DNA from: Siphonodentalium dalli
Lineage: Eukaryota; Mollusca; Scaphopoda; Gadilida; Siphonodentaliidae
Length of the DNA: 64,000 bases
Direction: 5' to 3'
Assembly (NCBI GenBank): GCA_032622095.1
Contig: CP136069.1
Coordinates: 160,197,043-160,261,042 of the forward strand
The notes under the pieces are model-generated. The model had not been told where the DNA came from. It made no database searches and worked only from the letters and a program-made list of their open reading frames with translations. The position numbers and the translations under genes were made by a program. Of this stretch, positions 26,601 to 35,534 are shown piece after piece (within the stretch, counting starts at the first letter, position 1; each line of letters opens with the position of its first letter).

Positions 26601-29600
26601 ATCTAAGCCAAACAGAAATGAGCAGTGATTATGTCACATCCAATAATAATAAAACTGTAAAAACCCAGATCAGATTTTTTACTATTGACCATAACTGTCC
26701 CATGTGTGGAATTTCCTGCTTTAGGTATCATTATTAGGGTATTATGCACCCCGGGTGGCTACTTATGGCCTTATTATTGGGGATGCTAACCTATTAGATT
26801 TCAATCTACCGTGTAATCAAGGTAACATAATCCCTCCTATCTACCCCTGTGTACTCGGAGTCTGGACTAAGTTTCCGTTTCAGATAGGATTACTTTATGA
26901 TGGCCTCTGGTTACTAACAGTTTACTAGCAGGAAGTCGAGGATTATTATGCGTGTAATCAACTGTTTTATAATCCAACTTCAAATAACATTATATTAGCC
27001 TTAAGATATGTCTAGTTTATGTTTGTCTGAGTTTTACTGATCAACTTTAAAAAAAATAAAAAATTAGGAAGAATATATAAGCCCTAAATGTGGATTCACT
27101 TATTCTTTATTTTCCTATACCAATATAATTTATTAATATATAGTTTATTTTATTTGAATATGTAATGGAAGGGCACAGTATAAGGTATGTGTGCATTGCT
27201 TTATGTGCAAGAACAAATCTCATTTCTTATCAAAATGGCCATGTTTTGATCAGACTGATACCAGCTAAATTATATAAAATACCACACATTTATCTTCATT
27301 TTTGAAATTACTCATGTTAATTGAAAGGTGTAAAGCATTTAAAATCCAAATGACTTTCTATATAGAGGTATTCCTGGTTCAAATCATTTAAAATCCAATT
27401 GACTTTCTTTTTAGATGTATTCATGGCTCAAATCATTTAAAATCCAATTGACTTTCTATATAGATGTATTCATGGCTCAAATCATTTAAAATCCAATTGA
27501 CTTTCTATATAGATGTATTCATGGCTCAAATCATTTAAAATCCAATTGACTTTCTATGCAGATGTATTCAGGGTGCCAAGCATTTCAAATCCATTAGACT
27601 TTCAAAATAGCTGTATTCAGTGTTCATTTCATTTAAAATTGACTTTCTACATAGATGAATTCACAGTTCCAAGCATTAAACATCCAAATAACTTTCTATA
27701 TAGATGTATTCAGGGTTCAAAGCTAATTTAAAAAAAATCTAGTTTACTTTATATGCTGCTCATGAATAAAATAACAGATTTGTTGTGAGAAGTGCAACTT
27801 GAAAGATGCTTATATTTGAAATTGTATTTTATATGCTTATTTAATATTGTTTATGTTTAAGAGGGACACTACAACATATTTTGTTAATTTTTCAATGACA
27901 TATTTATATTTTTTTGTATTCTTTATTGGTCTATAAATATATTGGTCTGTATTTTATATTGGTCTATATATATTTGGTTTTCAAATTTTTTTCCAACATT
28001 TTATGTTGTTGTTGTAACTGAAGGTCTGGAACCCTGAGAACGTCATTAATAATATTATATTTCTTGAAAAAATATAATCTGCAGCTAACATTGAGAGCGA
28101 GTGCTGTTCTGCTATGTCTATATGATGTACCATCAATTATTTGTTTGATATACGATCTAACACATCACTAGTGAGTTAAGCAAATATACTTTAGCATAAT
28201 AGGGAATAATGCCCTGGTATTTAATGAACAGTAGTGATAATAGCAGGATATTTGACAGTTAATTCCCCTTTAATCTCATTCAGGTGGCCCCAGGTGCCCA
28301 GGGATATTTATTCAAGGATACTGAATCTATTCCCCTGGGGAGGGGATTTGAAGAGGAGGAAAGTATCATGATCTAAATCACAGGCCATCTTGGGACAGAG
28401 ACAGATCACCCTCCATGAGGTATTGATGAACTGTTTTTGGTAACTTGAGCCTAATATTTAGGGATGATACTGCCAGCTTTGTATGGTTAACAGATTGGTT
28501 TTCACTGTAGGGGACCTTAATTCTCTAAACTTCCTCACCTTTAAAAATGCTTAGATGGGTTCAATTACAGAACTCCATTACTTTTAATGACTATCTGTAA
28601 AAATATTTATCTATTGTTTTTGGTATCATTGAAGTATGGTTTAAAATAAATATTTTTTATTAGAATAATCTGGAAATACAAATTTCCTATCTGAATTCAC
28701 ATGATTTTTGTATTTATTTTTTAATTTTGTTTGTTTGAATTTGTTTCAATTGGAAAGGAATGATTTCCCAGCATGACGTGATAGAAATCACTTTAATCAG
28801 TGTCAAAGTGTCTCACCTCTCACATGGTACTGTCTCTCTTCCCATAGATAAATTCCCTAATGTAGAAGTGACAGATCATAGAAGGGGAGGGGGATTCTCT
28901 ATCTTAACCCTTTCTATACTGAATGGATTCTTCCATTCACTTATAAAAGTATACATTGGAATGCTCTATTATTCATTTGGAGGGATGTTCAGGGCAGATG
29001 GATTTCTATTAACCCTTTACCCAACAAAACGGCCAAAAACGCCCATATAAAGCTTCAACAGCCTAAAATATCTTCGGTCTGTCTCAATAACACCATACAA
29101 ATATGGATATCATTGGAACCGGTTCATTGACCACATTGTGATGGTTACAGTTATGCCCTGTGCCAATGCATTCTCTTATATATGCGAGTCGACCATAGGT
29201 CGCCTTGCATATATAAGAGAATGCATTGGCCTAAAACCTTTAACACTTTTTACCATTTTTTCTTACATTCTTTAACAATTTTATAATTTTTTCTTACATT
29301 TTTTAACAATTTAAAAAAAAAATTCTACATTCTTTGACAATTTTATCATTTTTAATATGTGTTAAGCCAATTCATTCTCTTATATATGCGAGGCGACCTA
29401 TGGTCGACTCGCATATATAAGAGAATGCATTGGCATAGGGCCGTTCTGTTGGGTAAAGGGTTAATTGATGGGAATTATTCAGATAATAACTTCAACAAAT
29501 TTTGTTGAACTTTTTATCTGAATTTTTCTTAAGGGAATTAGAGTATTTAGTATAGAAAGGGTTAATTTTCACAGCTTCATGCATTGCATGCAAGAAGGGG

Positions 29601-32600
29601 CAAGAAGAACAGGGGGCGGGGGCAGACAGGGCTCGGGTCCTCTATCCCTTGGCCAGTGCATATAATATTTTCACAGGGAAGAGGCCTGTTCCCAAGATGA
29701 TCCTCTTGCCCACCATTGCCCCATATCATTCTGTAATTCTGCCACCATGACAGTGAAAATTGAAATTCTGAAGGCTATGATTCTGGCCTTTCATAAATCT
29801 GCCACCATGATAGTGAAGATTGTCATTCTGGAAGCTATGGTCCTTGCCTTTTAGTAATTCTACCACCATGACAGTGAAGATTGTCATTCTGGAAGCTATG
29901 GTCCTTGCCTTTTAGTAATTCTACCACCATGACAGTGAAGATTGTCATTCTGGAGTCTATGATCCTTGCCTTTCAGTAATTCTACCACCATGACAGTGAA
30001 GATTGCCATTCTGAAGGCTATGATCCTTGCATTTCAGTAATTATGGTGCCATTTCCCTCATTGTCTTTAGATCATATCTTTTAGTGTGACAATATTTGGG
30101 GTGGAAAAGGTTTGGGTACTAATTCTAATAATCTAGGGCTCTTATATTTATACTTGTTCAAAGGTACCTAAAAGCCCACAATTAATCAACTAGAACTTAT
30201 ATCTAGAACACAGTAAAATTTATGAAGAATGATGATAGTGGGCTGATAAATTCAGATTAGAAGATAGATGCACCACAATAGGAAATCATTGTCCGACTCA
30301 GTACTACAGATATAATAGTGTTTGTCTCCAAGTCAGACAATTGAGTGAAAATAAAGCGTGTTTAATGGTGCAAAACCTTTTGTAAAGCAACCGAACCATT
30401 CAGAAAATTACATGTTGAATCATCCATGGCACATGCGTGATAATGTAGGGTTCGATCAAGTGAGGGGCTGTCGTTCAGAATCCTAATTAGATCATTAGCC
30501 AAATTAGGCTGAAAAAGTAGCTAGATTTATGATATGATATGACAATGAGTTCCAAAAAGAAGTGTCTAAAATAGAAAAGATGAGCTGCTGTCATCGCCGG
30601 ATGTGATATTGATATCAATTTTAGTTCAGTTGGAAACGAGAAAGGTGTGAACATTCAATTGAGACACCATAGTATTTCCTAGGCTTGATATGGAAGCGGT
30701 GATATTTGTGGCTTGATCATGGTAATTAGGGTGACCACACTACCCTGGACTCATTCATAATGTACGAAGCATTGTGTTTTTGGCATGTGCCGCGGAGACA
30801 GAATAGTTATTAGACTTGATTTGTAGGGACTGAGTCTTGTCACAAGGTCCTGATTTGTTAAAGATATAAAACTGTGCCATCGTTGATTTATGACTAGGTT
30901 CATCATGGCTGTTATAGTTTGTGGAGCAGTAAAATTGATTGCAGTGATTTTTGAAGGCTGTAAAATGTTTTGACTCTAAATCATGCATCACATTTTATTG
31001 GGGGTTGTGATTTAAAAGCTGAGATTTGTGACGGAAATAAACTTGATTATTCTAATTATTGACGGTGGACAATTTTGTGTCTTTTGACTGATAATTATGG
31101 CAGTCATCCTTGTTTTGCATAATTCTTTTTAATTTAACCCTTTCATGATGACTTTGTTGTCAGCCACCTGGCTTTCTTCAGCAATGATATAATATAAATG
31201 TATAATGTTTTAAGTCAATGGGAGAAAGTGGCATGCAAATGGAAGGGGTGCTGTTGGAAGTTGGAGGTATATCCCCCTGTCCCCAATAAAAAATCCCTAC
31301 CTATGTGTCTGCCTTAACCCTTTACCCAACAAACCGGCCAAAACCGGCCAAATAAAGCTTCAACAGCCTAAAATATCTTGGGTCTGTCTCAATAAAACCA
31401 TACAAATATGGATATCATTGGAACCGGCTCATTGACCACATTGTGATGGTTATAGTTATGCCCTGTGCCAATGCATTCTCTTATATATGCGAGTCGACCA
31501 CAGGTCGCCTCGCATATATAAGAGAATGCATTGGCCTAAAAAACAACTTTTGTTAAGCCAATGCATTCTCTTATATATGCGAGGCGACCTATGGTCGACT
31601 CGCATATATAAGAGAATGCATTGGCACAGGGCCGTTCTGTTGGGTAAAGGGTTAAAGTGATCATTGATATGACACCTTGTGCACAACAGATTTGTGCATA
31701 AAAATCAATTATGATTCTGTTGTATTCAAAATTGGTTGTGACGAGATAGATTTTCCCTGATATTGTTGAGACACAGTCTCACAGAGGAAGCCACCTATTA
31801 AACCAGACAGGTCTATTTTCCTTGGTATTACAGGCATTTATCAATATCCAGGCAGATCAAACTCCTAAAGGAATTGCTCAGTCACACCTAAGATACTCCA
31901 GTAATTGGTTATGGCAGATTAAATTTTAAAATTGATAAAATTTTAAATTAGAGTTGAGGTTATCTGGGTACAGCAGACAGTCCACTTGCGGTAATGCTCC
32001 AGCCACATGCAGTTTGGTCATTATAATTATCCGCCTCAATGCTCGCATCATTCCCGAAGGTGTGCACAAGGAATGCTCCAATGCATATCGCCATACAAGG
32101 CAATCGAGTGAAACTAGATATTACCTGCCCATAATAAACCAGGGTGAATAAGACAAATTGCTATGTGCGACCAGACTATTTATGTGACAGTTTGGAAAGT
32201 TAGACAAATAATTGAAATCAATCAGGCAGATCAATTTTCATTAATAATAGAAATTATGTTTCAAAATGTGCAATTTAACATGTCTACATGAGTCTCGGAG
32301 AATATTGATGAATGGTCAATTTGACTTGCAATTTACAGGAAATTTCGAAATAAAAACAGCTCACTGATTCACTTTTGAATTTGAATTTAGGCAAAAATAC
32401 TTACTTTGTTTCATAATTTAAAATTTTAATTCTTCAAAAGTTGGAAGGATTATTGTATACATATTGCTCGCCTTTACAAAATTATTGGGCAAGAGATTGA
32501 ATGCCACCGCAAAGAGAGCACCTGATGTCAAATATGATTTTTAGGATACATGTGTATTGCTAGATTTATTGCCACTAAATTGTCTCAAGGGATATAATGT

Positions 32601-33651
32601 ACTAATTTTAAGCCAAAGAAGTGAACTTGAGAGATGATGTACTGAACATGGATGATGACTATGTCACCATGACGAACAAGGGTGCATGGGAAAACAGTAT
32701 GTGTTTGGTGGAGCAGGGTTATATGGAAAACTGCACAGGTGCTTGAATCTATGGTTATAAAACACCCAAATAATTATGTGGTTAAATTTTCAAAAATGAT
32801 AATTCATTTTTTATAAGTTCCTGAATGTTCTTTTAACTTCTTTACATGTTTTTAATTCTGATTTTTCAACTTTTGGTTGATTCTATATCATTCTGTTTTG
32901 ACAACTGATATAAAAGTGGCTGTCAATTTTCATTGGGGAAAAATGTCTATCTGCTCTCTACCAGTTAGTATTTCTGGTTTGTTATCTATTTAACTACAGT
33001 ATTAATCCTTTCATGATGGGAGCTGTGCTGGTGCAGCATTAAAGATCCTGTGCCAGTGCATTATCTTATATACGCGAGTGTCTCATAGGAAGCCTCACAA
33101 ATATAAGAGAATGGCTTACAAGGTCAAGGTAAATGTATTCTCCCTATGAGAGACTCGCATATATAAGAGAATGCATTGGCATAGGGTTTTATCAAAATTT
33201 CGGGAAGCGCCAGTCACAGAAGGGCCCTGTGCCAATGCATTCTCTTATATATGTGAGTCGACCATAGGTCGCCTCGCATATATAAGAGAATGCATTGGCC
33301 TAACACATTAAAAATTATAAAATTGTTAAAGAATGTAAGAAAAAATGGTAAAAAGTGTTAAAAAAAAGATTTTTTTTAGGCCAATGCATTCTCTTATATA
33401 TGCGAGGCGACCTATGGTCGACTCGCATATATAAGAGAATGCATTGGCACAGGGCATAACTGTAACTATCACAATGTGGTCAAGGAGCCGGTTCCAATGA
33501 TATCCATATTTGTATGGTTCTATTGAGACAGACCGAAGATATTTTAGGCTGTTGAAGCTTTATTTGGCCGGTTTTGGCCGGTTTGTTGGGTAAAGGGTTA
33601 ATCAGTGAATTACTCACCTTTGTCAGTTTTCGAAGAGAACATTTTCTTCAT
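8520..33651 (-). CDS. PsGEF: C2-PDZ-DH-PH Rho guanine-nucleotide exchange factor (PsGEF-like), whole gene
   Basis: This is a multi-exon gene read right to left. Shared coding exons: 16938-17047, 16455-16549, 14621-14689, 13824-14223, 12835-12916, 12351-12456, 11815-11995, 11258-11422, 10710-10844, 10262-10429, 9646-9984, 9052-9259, 8520-8674. All introns are GT-AG and the phases fit, giving one open frame to a TAG stop. In the 753-residue isoform, C2 is about 17-150, a Ser/Thr/Pro linker 151-241, PDZ 242-316 (GFGF loop), a basic linker to 364, DH about 365-560 and PH about 610-748. DH-PH proteins normally load GTP on Rho-family GTPases at membranes, while C2 and PDZ target or scaffold. The C2-PDZ pair, with GCMSFGVK and GWYYLL motifs, resembles that of vertebrate RGS3. 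From memory, C2+PDZ+DH+PH matches the protostome-specific PsGEF, so the symbol is provisional. The gene model is strong; the exchange activity is uncertain because the DH core is divergent. Confidence 0.85.
9052..9259 (-). CDS. Exon: PH domain
   Basis: This 208-nt exon (phase 0 to phase 1) encodes VFELGLENRHLVFSSDIFRW, then NTHWRPIHLMLFTDILLQVE, then GYMTVIEEPLHLHDICGI. The H-L-M-L-F-T-D-I-L-L stretch is the strand found in DH-associated PH domains (usually Y-L-F-L-F-N-D-L-L-L). The acceptor is tttacag and the donor gtaaga. Confidence 0.93.
9646..9984 (-). CDS. Exon: DH end and DH-PH linker
   Basis: This 339-nt exon is phase 0 at both ends and encodes 113 residues. It begins HLKEIFSLLTDISDVT and DYPRLTSVVQGIQ, the position of the long DH helix, then a Ser-rich linker (ASSSGSSVSSRQRHQ), then IQDKLIFAPNVH, which starts the PH fold. 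The canonical Q-R-x-x-R/K-Y-P-L-L-L signature is not present. The acceptor is tctttag and the donor gtaagt. Confidence 0.92.
10262..10429 (-). CDS. Exon: DH domain middle
   Basis: This 168-nt exon is phase 0 at both ends. It encodes MHVISQAYSDYAHGLPESSK, continuing to LEHGKDFRRFLSNPPLLN and FIRHPIE. It covers conserved region 2 (Y..Y....) and the start of region 3, where most DH domains read L-I-K-P-x-Q-R. The acceptor is tttttag and the donor gtatgt. Confidence 0.9.
10710..10844 (-). CDS. Exon: DH domain, with an acidic Ser/Asp insert
   Basis: This 135-nt exon is phase 0 at both ends. It encodes LVMISEYLVRQIQDN, then an acidic run (SDSDSDSSFTDS), then PHLTSSIGLIYSSK. The acidic Ser/Asp run looks like an insert between DH helices and a casein-kinase-2-type target, which is inference. 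The acceptor is ctttcag and the donor gtaaat. Confidence 0.9.
11258..11422 (-). CDS. Exon: start of DH (RhoGEF) domain
   Basis: This 165-nt exon is phase 0 at both ends. It encodes the first DH helix (conserved region 1): AIQKLMQQELDFIDTMHAGI followed by ERYSRPLRHF and HEILFQNIEK. The glutamate in QQEL sits where DH domains carry the invariant Glu that contacts the GTPase switch I. The acceptor is tgttacag and the donor gtagat. Confidence 0.9.
11815..11995 (-). CDS. Exon: PDZ end and basic linker
   Basis: This 181-nt exon (phase 2 to phase 0) finishes the PDZ domain (YCGSILTLEVRRYKDHGP) and continues into a Ser/Lys/Arg-rich linker ending SLFKQKKR. The basic end lies just before the DH domain and may help membrane contact or act as a localisation signal, which is inference. 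The acceptor is cttttctag and the donor gtatgt. Confidence 0.9.
12351..12456 (-). CDS. Exon: second half of PDZ domain
   Basis: This 106-nt exon (phase 1 to phase 2) encodes GSPAEESGLHPDDGLLSVNG and then QNISRSTAVSVAKLIK. G-S-P-A-x-x-x-G-L, D-x-L-L-x-V-N-G and the helix-B residues are standard PDZ features. The acceptor is ttttacag and the donor gtaagt. Confidence 0.92.
12835..12916 (-). CDS. Exon: first half of PDZ domain
   Basis: This 82-nt exon (phase 0 to phase 1) encodes ITIRRGRNGFGFSLTSACPV and on to NTIEK. GFGF is the carboxylate-binding loop of class PDZ folds, and the preceding basic residue is typical. The acceptor is tttgcag and the donor gtaagg. Confidence 0.92.
13041..13630. mobile_element. 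TTAA-flanked element with AGGG...CCCT ends, inside an intron
   Basis: Inverted termini read TTAAAGGGATACTGTACGCC on the left and GGCGTACAGTACCCCTTTAA on the right, about 590 bp apart, in the intron between the linker exon and the PDZ exon. No coding capacity is visible. A related half-end (aaaggggtactgtacac) occurs at 44707. Confidence 0.75.
13824..14223 (-). CDS. Exon: end of C2 domain and Ser/Thr/Pro linker
   Basis: This 400-nt exon (phase 2 to phase 0) has a tattttag acceptor and a gtaagt donor. It first encodes the C2 end (LTEFLGCMSFGVKHL, GWYYLLSEDMGRKKHLQIS). It then encodes about 90 residues of low-complexity linker rich in Ser, Thr, Pro, Met and His, with repeated TPSHSM-like units and many S/T-P sites. 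The linker looks disordered and is a likely target for proline-directed kinases, which is inference. Confidence 0.92.
14621..14689 (-). CDS. Small exon completing the C2 domain
   Basis: This 69-nt exon has a ttcttcag acceptor and a gtaaga donor and is phase 2 at both ends. It encodes ELLPEDKNKRMLISLWHREQ and flanking residues, which restore the strand and W-x-R/D loop that C2 domains have between DKFSF and the GCMSFG motif. Without it the C2 fold is short by about 23 residues. The loop that would carry calcium-binding aspartates reads WHREQKS, so this C2 is probably calcium-independent. Being a multiple of three with equal phases, it could be skipped without a frameshift. Confidence 0.85.
15671..15746. 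repeat. Four-copy 19-bp tandem repeat in an intron
   Basis: Four consecutive, essentially identical units of ttaccctggtattgaatta lie in the 1.8-kb intron between the exons at 16455 and 14689. The identity suggests recent expansion and probable length polymorphism. Confidence 0.9.
16455..16549 (-). CDS. Exon: middle of C2 domain
   Basis: This 95-nt exon runs from phase 0 to phase 2, with a tttttacag acceptor and a gtgagt donor. It encodes ICLVPDDGERTKYKTDIIEN and then NSNNPYFDDKFSF, the K-T...NP.F.E.F signature of the C2 beta-sandwich. Confidence 0.9.
16938..17047 (-). CDS. Exon: start of C2 domain
   Basis: This 110-nt exon enters in phase 1 and leaves in phase 0, with a ttttcag acceptor and a gtacat donor. 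It encodes the first C2 strands (GQLKLSIYVNYGIMTVNIVH) and ends at CDSFAK, the position of the DPYVK motif in other C2 domains. It is the common acceptor for all three alternative starts. Confidence 0.9.
17595..17643 (-). CDS. Alternative first coding exon 1c of the C2-PDZ-DH-PH gene
   Basis: This 49-nt exon starts at ATG 17643 (MKLDSFRLFSDKSHKR plus one base) and ends at a gtaacc donor in phase 1. That is the third independent exon fitting the acceptor at 17047, only 547 bases downstream. The reading frame stays open upstream without another ATG back to about 17751. A non-ATG or upstream-spliced extension cannot be excluded from sequence alone. The resulting isoform is 753 residues. Confidence 0.65.
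19447..19848. mobile_element. Family A double-hairpin TTAA element (piggyBac-like MITE), copy 1
   Basis: The ends are TTAACCCTTTACCCAACA and TGTTGGGTAAAGGGTTAA. TTAA target sites plus CCC...GGG termini are the piggyBac superfamily pattern. Inside are a long left arm (cggccaaaaccggccaaata...), a perfect hairpin with stem gccaatgcattctcttatat, an AT-rich spacer, and a second hairpin that is the reverse complement of the first. It has no coding capacity. Confidence 0.85.
22917..23132. mobile_element. Family C palindromic element (TA...CAGTAATG), copy 1
   Basis: This is a near-perfect palindrome of about 216 bp. It starts TACAGTAATGCCCTAAATAA and ends with the inverse, TTTAGGGCATTAATGTA. TA duplications and CAGT ends resemble Tc1/mariner-type MITEs. 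The centre is a short unpaired loop near gctctcactgaaagc. Confidence 0.8.
24576..25055. repeat. Degenerate tandem array, units of about 110-195 bp
   Basis: The phrase gttctcaagataatttgaa recurs at 24576, 24771, 24882 and 25006. Each later copy is preceded by agatgaccctgtctctctca and by a ctgtgcnctcccccagtcaa block. No coding is seen. Confidence 0.8.
25256..25439 (-). CDS. Second exon of the long N-terminal isoform (C2-PDZ-DH-PH gene)
   Basis: This 184-nt exon has a tgacag acceptor and a gtgagc donor. It encodes 61 residues (VPSHYRRPLMES... to ...WVRVDHLHGK) plus one base. Its entry phase 0 matches exon 1b, and its exit phase 1 matches the C2 exon at 17047, giving ...HLHGKG-QLKLSI. The peptide has several Ser/Arg motifs (SMSRSS, GLRSWS) that could be phosphorylation or 14-3-3 sites, which is inference. 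An ATG at 25412 could also start translation within this exon. The long isoform totals 830 residues. Confidence 0.7.
25644..25882. mobile_element. Family B element, copy 1 (degraded)
   Basis: It begins TTAACCCTTCCATGACTGGA and ends with a decayed inverse (gtcaagaaacggataa). Inside are two hairpins with the same agagaatgca...ttggc stem as family A, but with loops of the tctcccatagg type. It lies between exon 25256-25439 and exon 26392-26487. Confidence 0.7.
26392..26487 (-). CDS. Alternative first coding exon 1b of the C2-PDZ-DH-PH gene
   Basis: This 96-nt exon encodes 32 residues from ATG 26487 (MNSPPSFSISYSSWHHLSGS... to ...PVKVK). It ends in phase 0 at a gtaaat donor. An in-frame TAG two codons before the ATG supports the start. 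Its phase matches the exon at 25256-25439, which begins in phase 0. The peptide is Ser-rich with no recognisable domain, so it probably forms a disordered N-terminal extension. Confidence 0.65.
27334..27731. repeat. Tandem array, about eight units of 49 bp
   Basis: Units read tcatttaaaatccaattgac, then tttctatatagatgtattca, then tggctcaaa. Central units are nearly identical and outer ones diverged. The apparent open frame across it is a by-product of the repeat period. Confidence 0.9.
27732..28905. other. No gene seen
   Basis: This is AT-rich intronic sequence (of the longest isoform). I see no exon, RNA gene or clear repeat in it. Confidence 0.5.
28906..29564. mobile_element. TTAA element D interrupted by a family A insertion
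   Basis: Outer ends are TTAACCCTTTCTATACTGAA and the inverse AGTATAGAAAGGGTTAA. The A element at 29009-29464 sits inside at its own TTAA, so one TTAA-type MITE has inserted into another. Confidence 0.75.
29009..29464. mobile_element. Family A element, copy 2 (nested)
   Basis: It has the same ends and two hairpins as copy 1. The AT-rich spacer between the hairpins is enlarged by duplication of a ttcttacattctttaacaat unit. Confidence 0.85.
29737..30045. repeat. Tandem array, five units of about 61 bp
   Basis: Units read ttctaccaccatgacagtga, then agattgtcattctggaagct, then atggtccttgccttttagta. Two central units are almost identical. It is intronic in the longest isoform. Confidence 0.9.
30046..31313. 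other. No gene seen
   Basis: This is intronic, AT-rich sequence without a recognisable exon or repeat family. Confidence 0.5.
31314..31655. mobile_element. Family A element, copy 3 (short spacer)
   Basis: The ends are intact (TTAACCCTTTACCCAAC / GTTGGGTAAAGGGTTAA). The spacer between hairpins is reduced to about 20 bases (aaaaaacaacttttgttaag). The stems are essentially perfect. Confidence 0.85.
31656..33001. other. No gene seen
   Basis: This is AT-rich sequence. A short open frame at 31954-32151 has no supporting signal. Confidence 0.5.
33002..33601. mobile_element. Fused family B / family A element next to exon 1a
   Basis: The left part (33002 to about 33223) is family B (TTAATCCTTTCATGATGGGA..., two hairpins). 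The right part (to 33601) is family A in reverse orientation, ending AAAGGGTTAA. The junction (cagaagggccctgtgcc) lacks both B's terminal TTAA and A's first 24 or so bases. Its right end lies 16 bases downstream of the exon 1a donor. Confidence 0.75.
33618..33651 (-). CDS. Alternative first coding exon 1a of the C2-PDZ-DH-PH gene
   Basis: This 34-nt exon starts at ATG 33651 and reads MKKMFSSKTDK plus one base, then a perfect gtgagt donor. It ends in phase 1, exactly what the shared acceptor at 17047 needs, so the join reads ...TDKG-QLKLSI. An in-frame TGA lies a short way upstream of the ATG. The intron that follows would be about 16.6 kb. A TTAA transposon ends only 16 bases into that intron. 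The exon is short, so the call rests on donor quality, phase and N-terminal similarity in style (short, basic, Ser/Lys-rich) to exon 1c. Confidence 0.6.
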
Positions 33652-35174
33652 ATTTTTTACAGCCTGTAGTCTGTACCATGAAGTAAGCACAAATCACTCA
33701 GCAAGACGATATATTCAACAGAAGATCTCACTAGAAAACATCAACCAATAACACAGATCTGGAAATGATGAATAACGATGTCAATGAAATATCCGCACTA
33801 AAATTCACAAAATTCAAACAGTGTTTAATGATCAAGAAACAATCTGGAAGTGGTGGAGTCTTGAGTGTGGAAGTGAAGATGGGATGATTTTGGTATGAAT
33901 TGATTCCTCAGCAGGGTGCCTACTGATGGGTGATGCTGTAACACTATCTTATGTACACAACCAACATGTAAGCTATGATTCCATCTCTCTAATGACCCTA
34001 TACTTAAACACTATCATTTTATGACCCTGGTAACTCAATCTGGGAGTAAACTATAATCCCTTGGAGATTAATAGAGTCTTGGGTTTCTGGAAAAACGATA
34101 TGTGCTGGTATTCTGATAATCCCATTGTTGGATACATGCAGGCATCGTAAATTTATAAAAGTGGAATAATTGTTTTGTTAAAGTTTTTTGATATTCAGAT
34201 GAAGTAATAAATGAGATATGGGATTTCATATGTTGAGCTAGCGTGCAGAGCACCCTAATAAATTCAACAAAGAACAGTGATTATACAATTATATATACTA
34301 CAGTTTCGTAGTATACTGCCGTAGTTTTAACTTAATAATTAATGTTTAGGTTGCATTTAAAGATGCATTCAGGGTTCCAGACCTTAAAAATATAATTTAT
34401 TAAACATTGCTTTTTTGCTTTGTTTTGTTTAAAAAAAATTGAAAACTAAATGTGACATATATATAAACTAGACCGAAAATACAAAATAGTATCATTTTTT
34501 TTATTGAAAAATTAACATAAATTGATAAATATTTTTTGGTGTCCCTCTAAAACATCAAAACTATATAAAATAAATGCATAAAAAATTCAATATCAAAGAA
34601 AATATTGTCTCTGTTGCGGCATTTCTTGTCACAAACATTATATTTTACAGACTAGAATCTAATTAAAAGTAAAACAAGATCCATAAAAATTATAATTTCA
34701 CAACAAAACTGTTTGGATTTTGATTCATTATTGAAGAGTTATTTAAACCAAGTTCAATCTGAGTATCGAAACCCAAGAGTCATACTGACAGTCAAATAGT
34801 TCAAAACTTGAAAGAATATAAGGAAAGTCCCATGATGTGCATCAAGGTTGCAGAAGTCCATATAAGATTAGAGTTATCTCTCTTTGGAGTAACAGGAAAG
34901 CAGGTACATTCTGACCAATAAGTTTGGACAAAGTAATAAAGTGAAAGTATTTGAACTTGCCTGTCTTAGAAAAGAATTATAATAAAACCAGAAATATAAA
35001 TCATACCATCATTGGTCAGTATATCGTTATGTGCTCATGATGTTACAAAAAATCTTGATTTCTCATTCTCGATTTAATACCGTCATACTACATATAGAGT
35101 TTGGTAAAATCTGATAAGAGAATTTCAGCCAATTGTAGGCTTTTTACTTTCTTTTTATAAAATGTCAAGAAACT
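33652..35174. other. Upstream region of exon 1a; no further exon seen
   Basis: This presumably contains the distal promoter and 5' UTR of the RhoGEF gene. I see no TATA box or CpG-rich block that I could defend as a promoter. Confidence 0.4.
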
Positions 35175-35534
35175 GGTTAGGCACCCAATGAAGGAGATTT
35201 AATAAAAATTAGTATCTCATCACGTGTCATGATATATCTATTGTTGAGTCGATTGTTTGGCAACAGGTCTGATTTGTTATCTAGAGATATCTAAGATCAA
35301 ACAAGGGGTTTATAGATAGAAGGGCAGAAACAATGGGATTTGACAGATCATCATTTTATCTAACACAATCTATGGATGCTCGTGTCAAGTGATTATTATG
35401 ATAACACCTGAAGAGTGTGGTCTGTTCTCTAAAAGTTTTAATAATTTTAGAAGTGAAATTTTGACTGGGAATATCTCAAACTATGATGATTGAAATAAGA
35501 CTTCAGAACATTGGGATATCATCAGACTGTAAAT

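Noticed and set aside
27334-27731. Regularly spaced repeats suggesting a CRISPR array
   Set aside because: Repeats are contiguous 49-bp units without unique spacers, in an animal intron.
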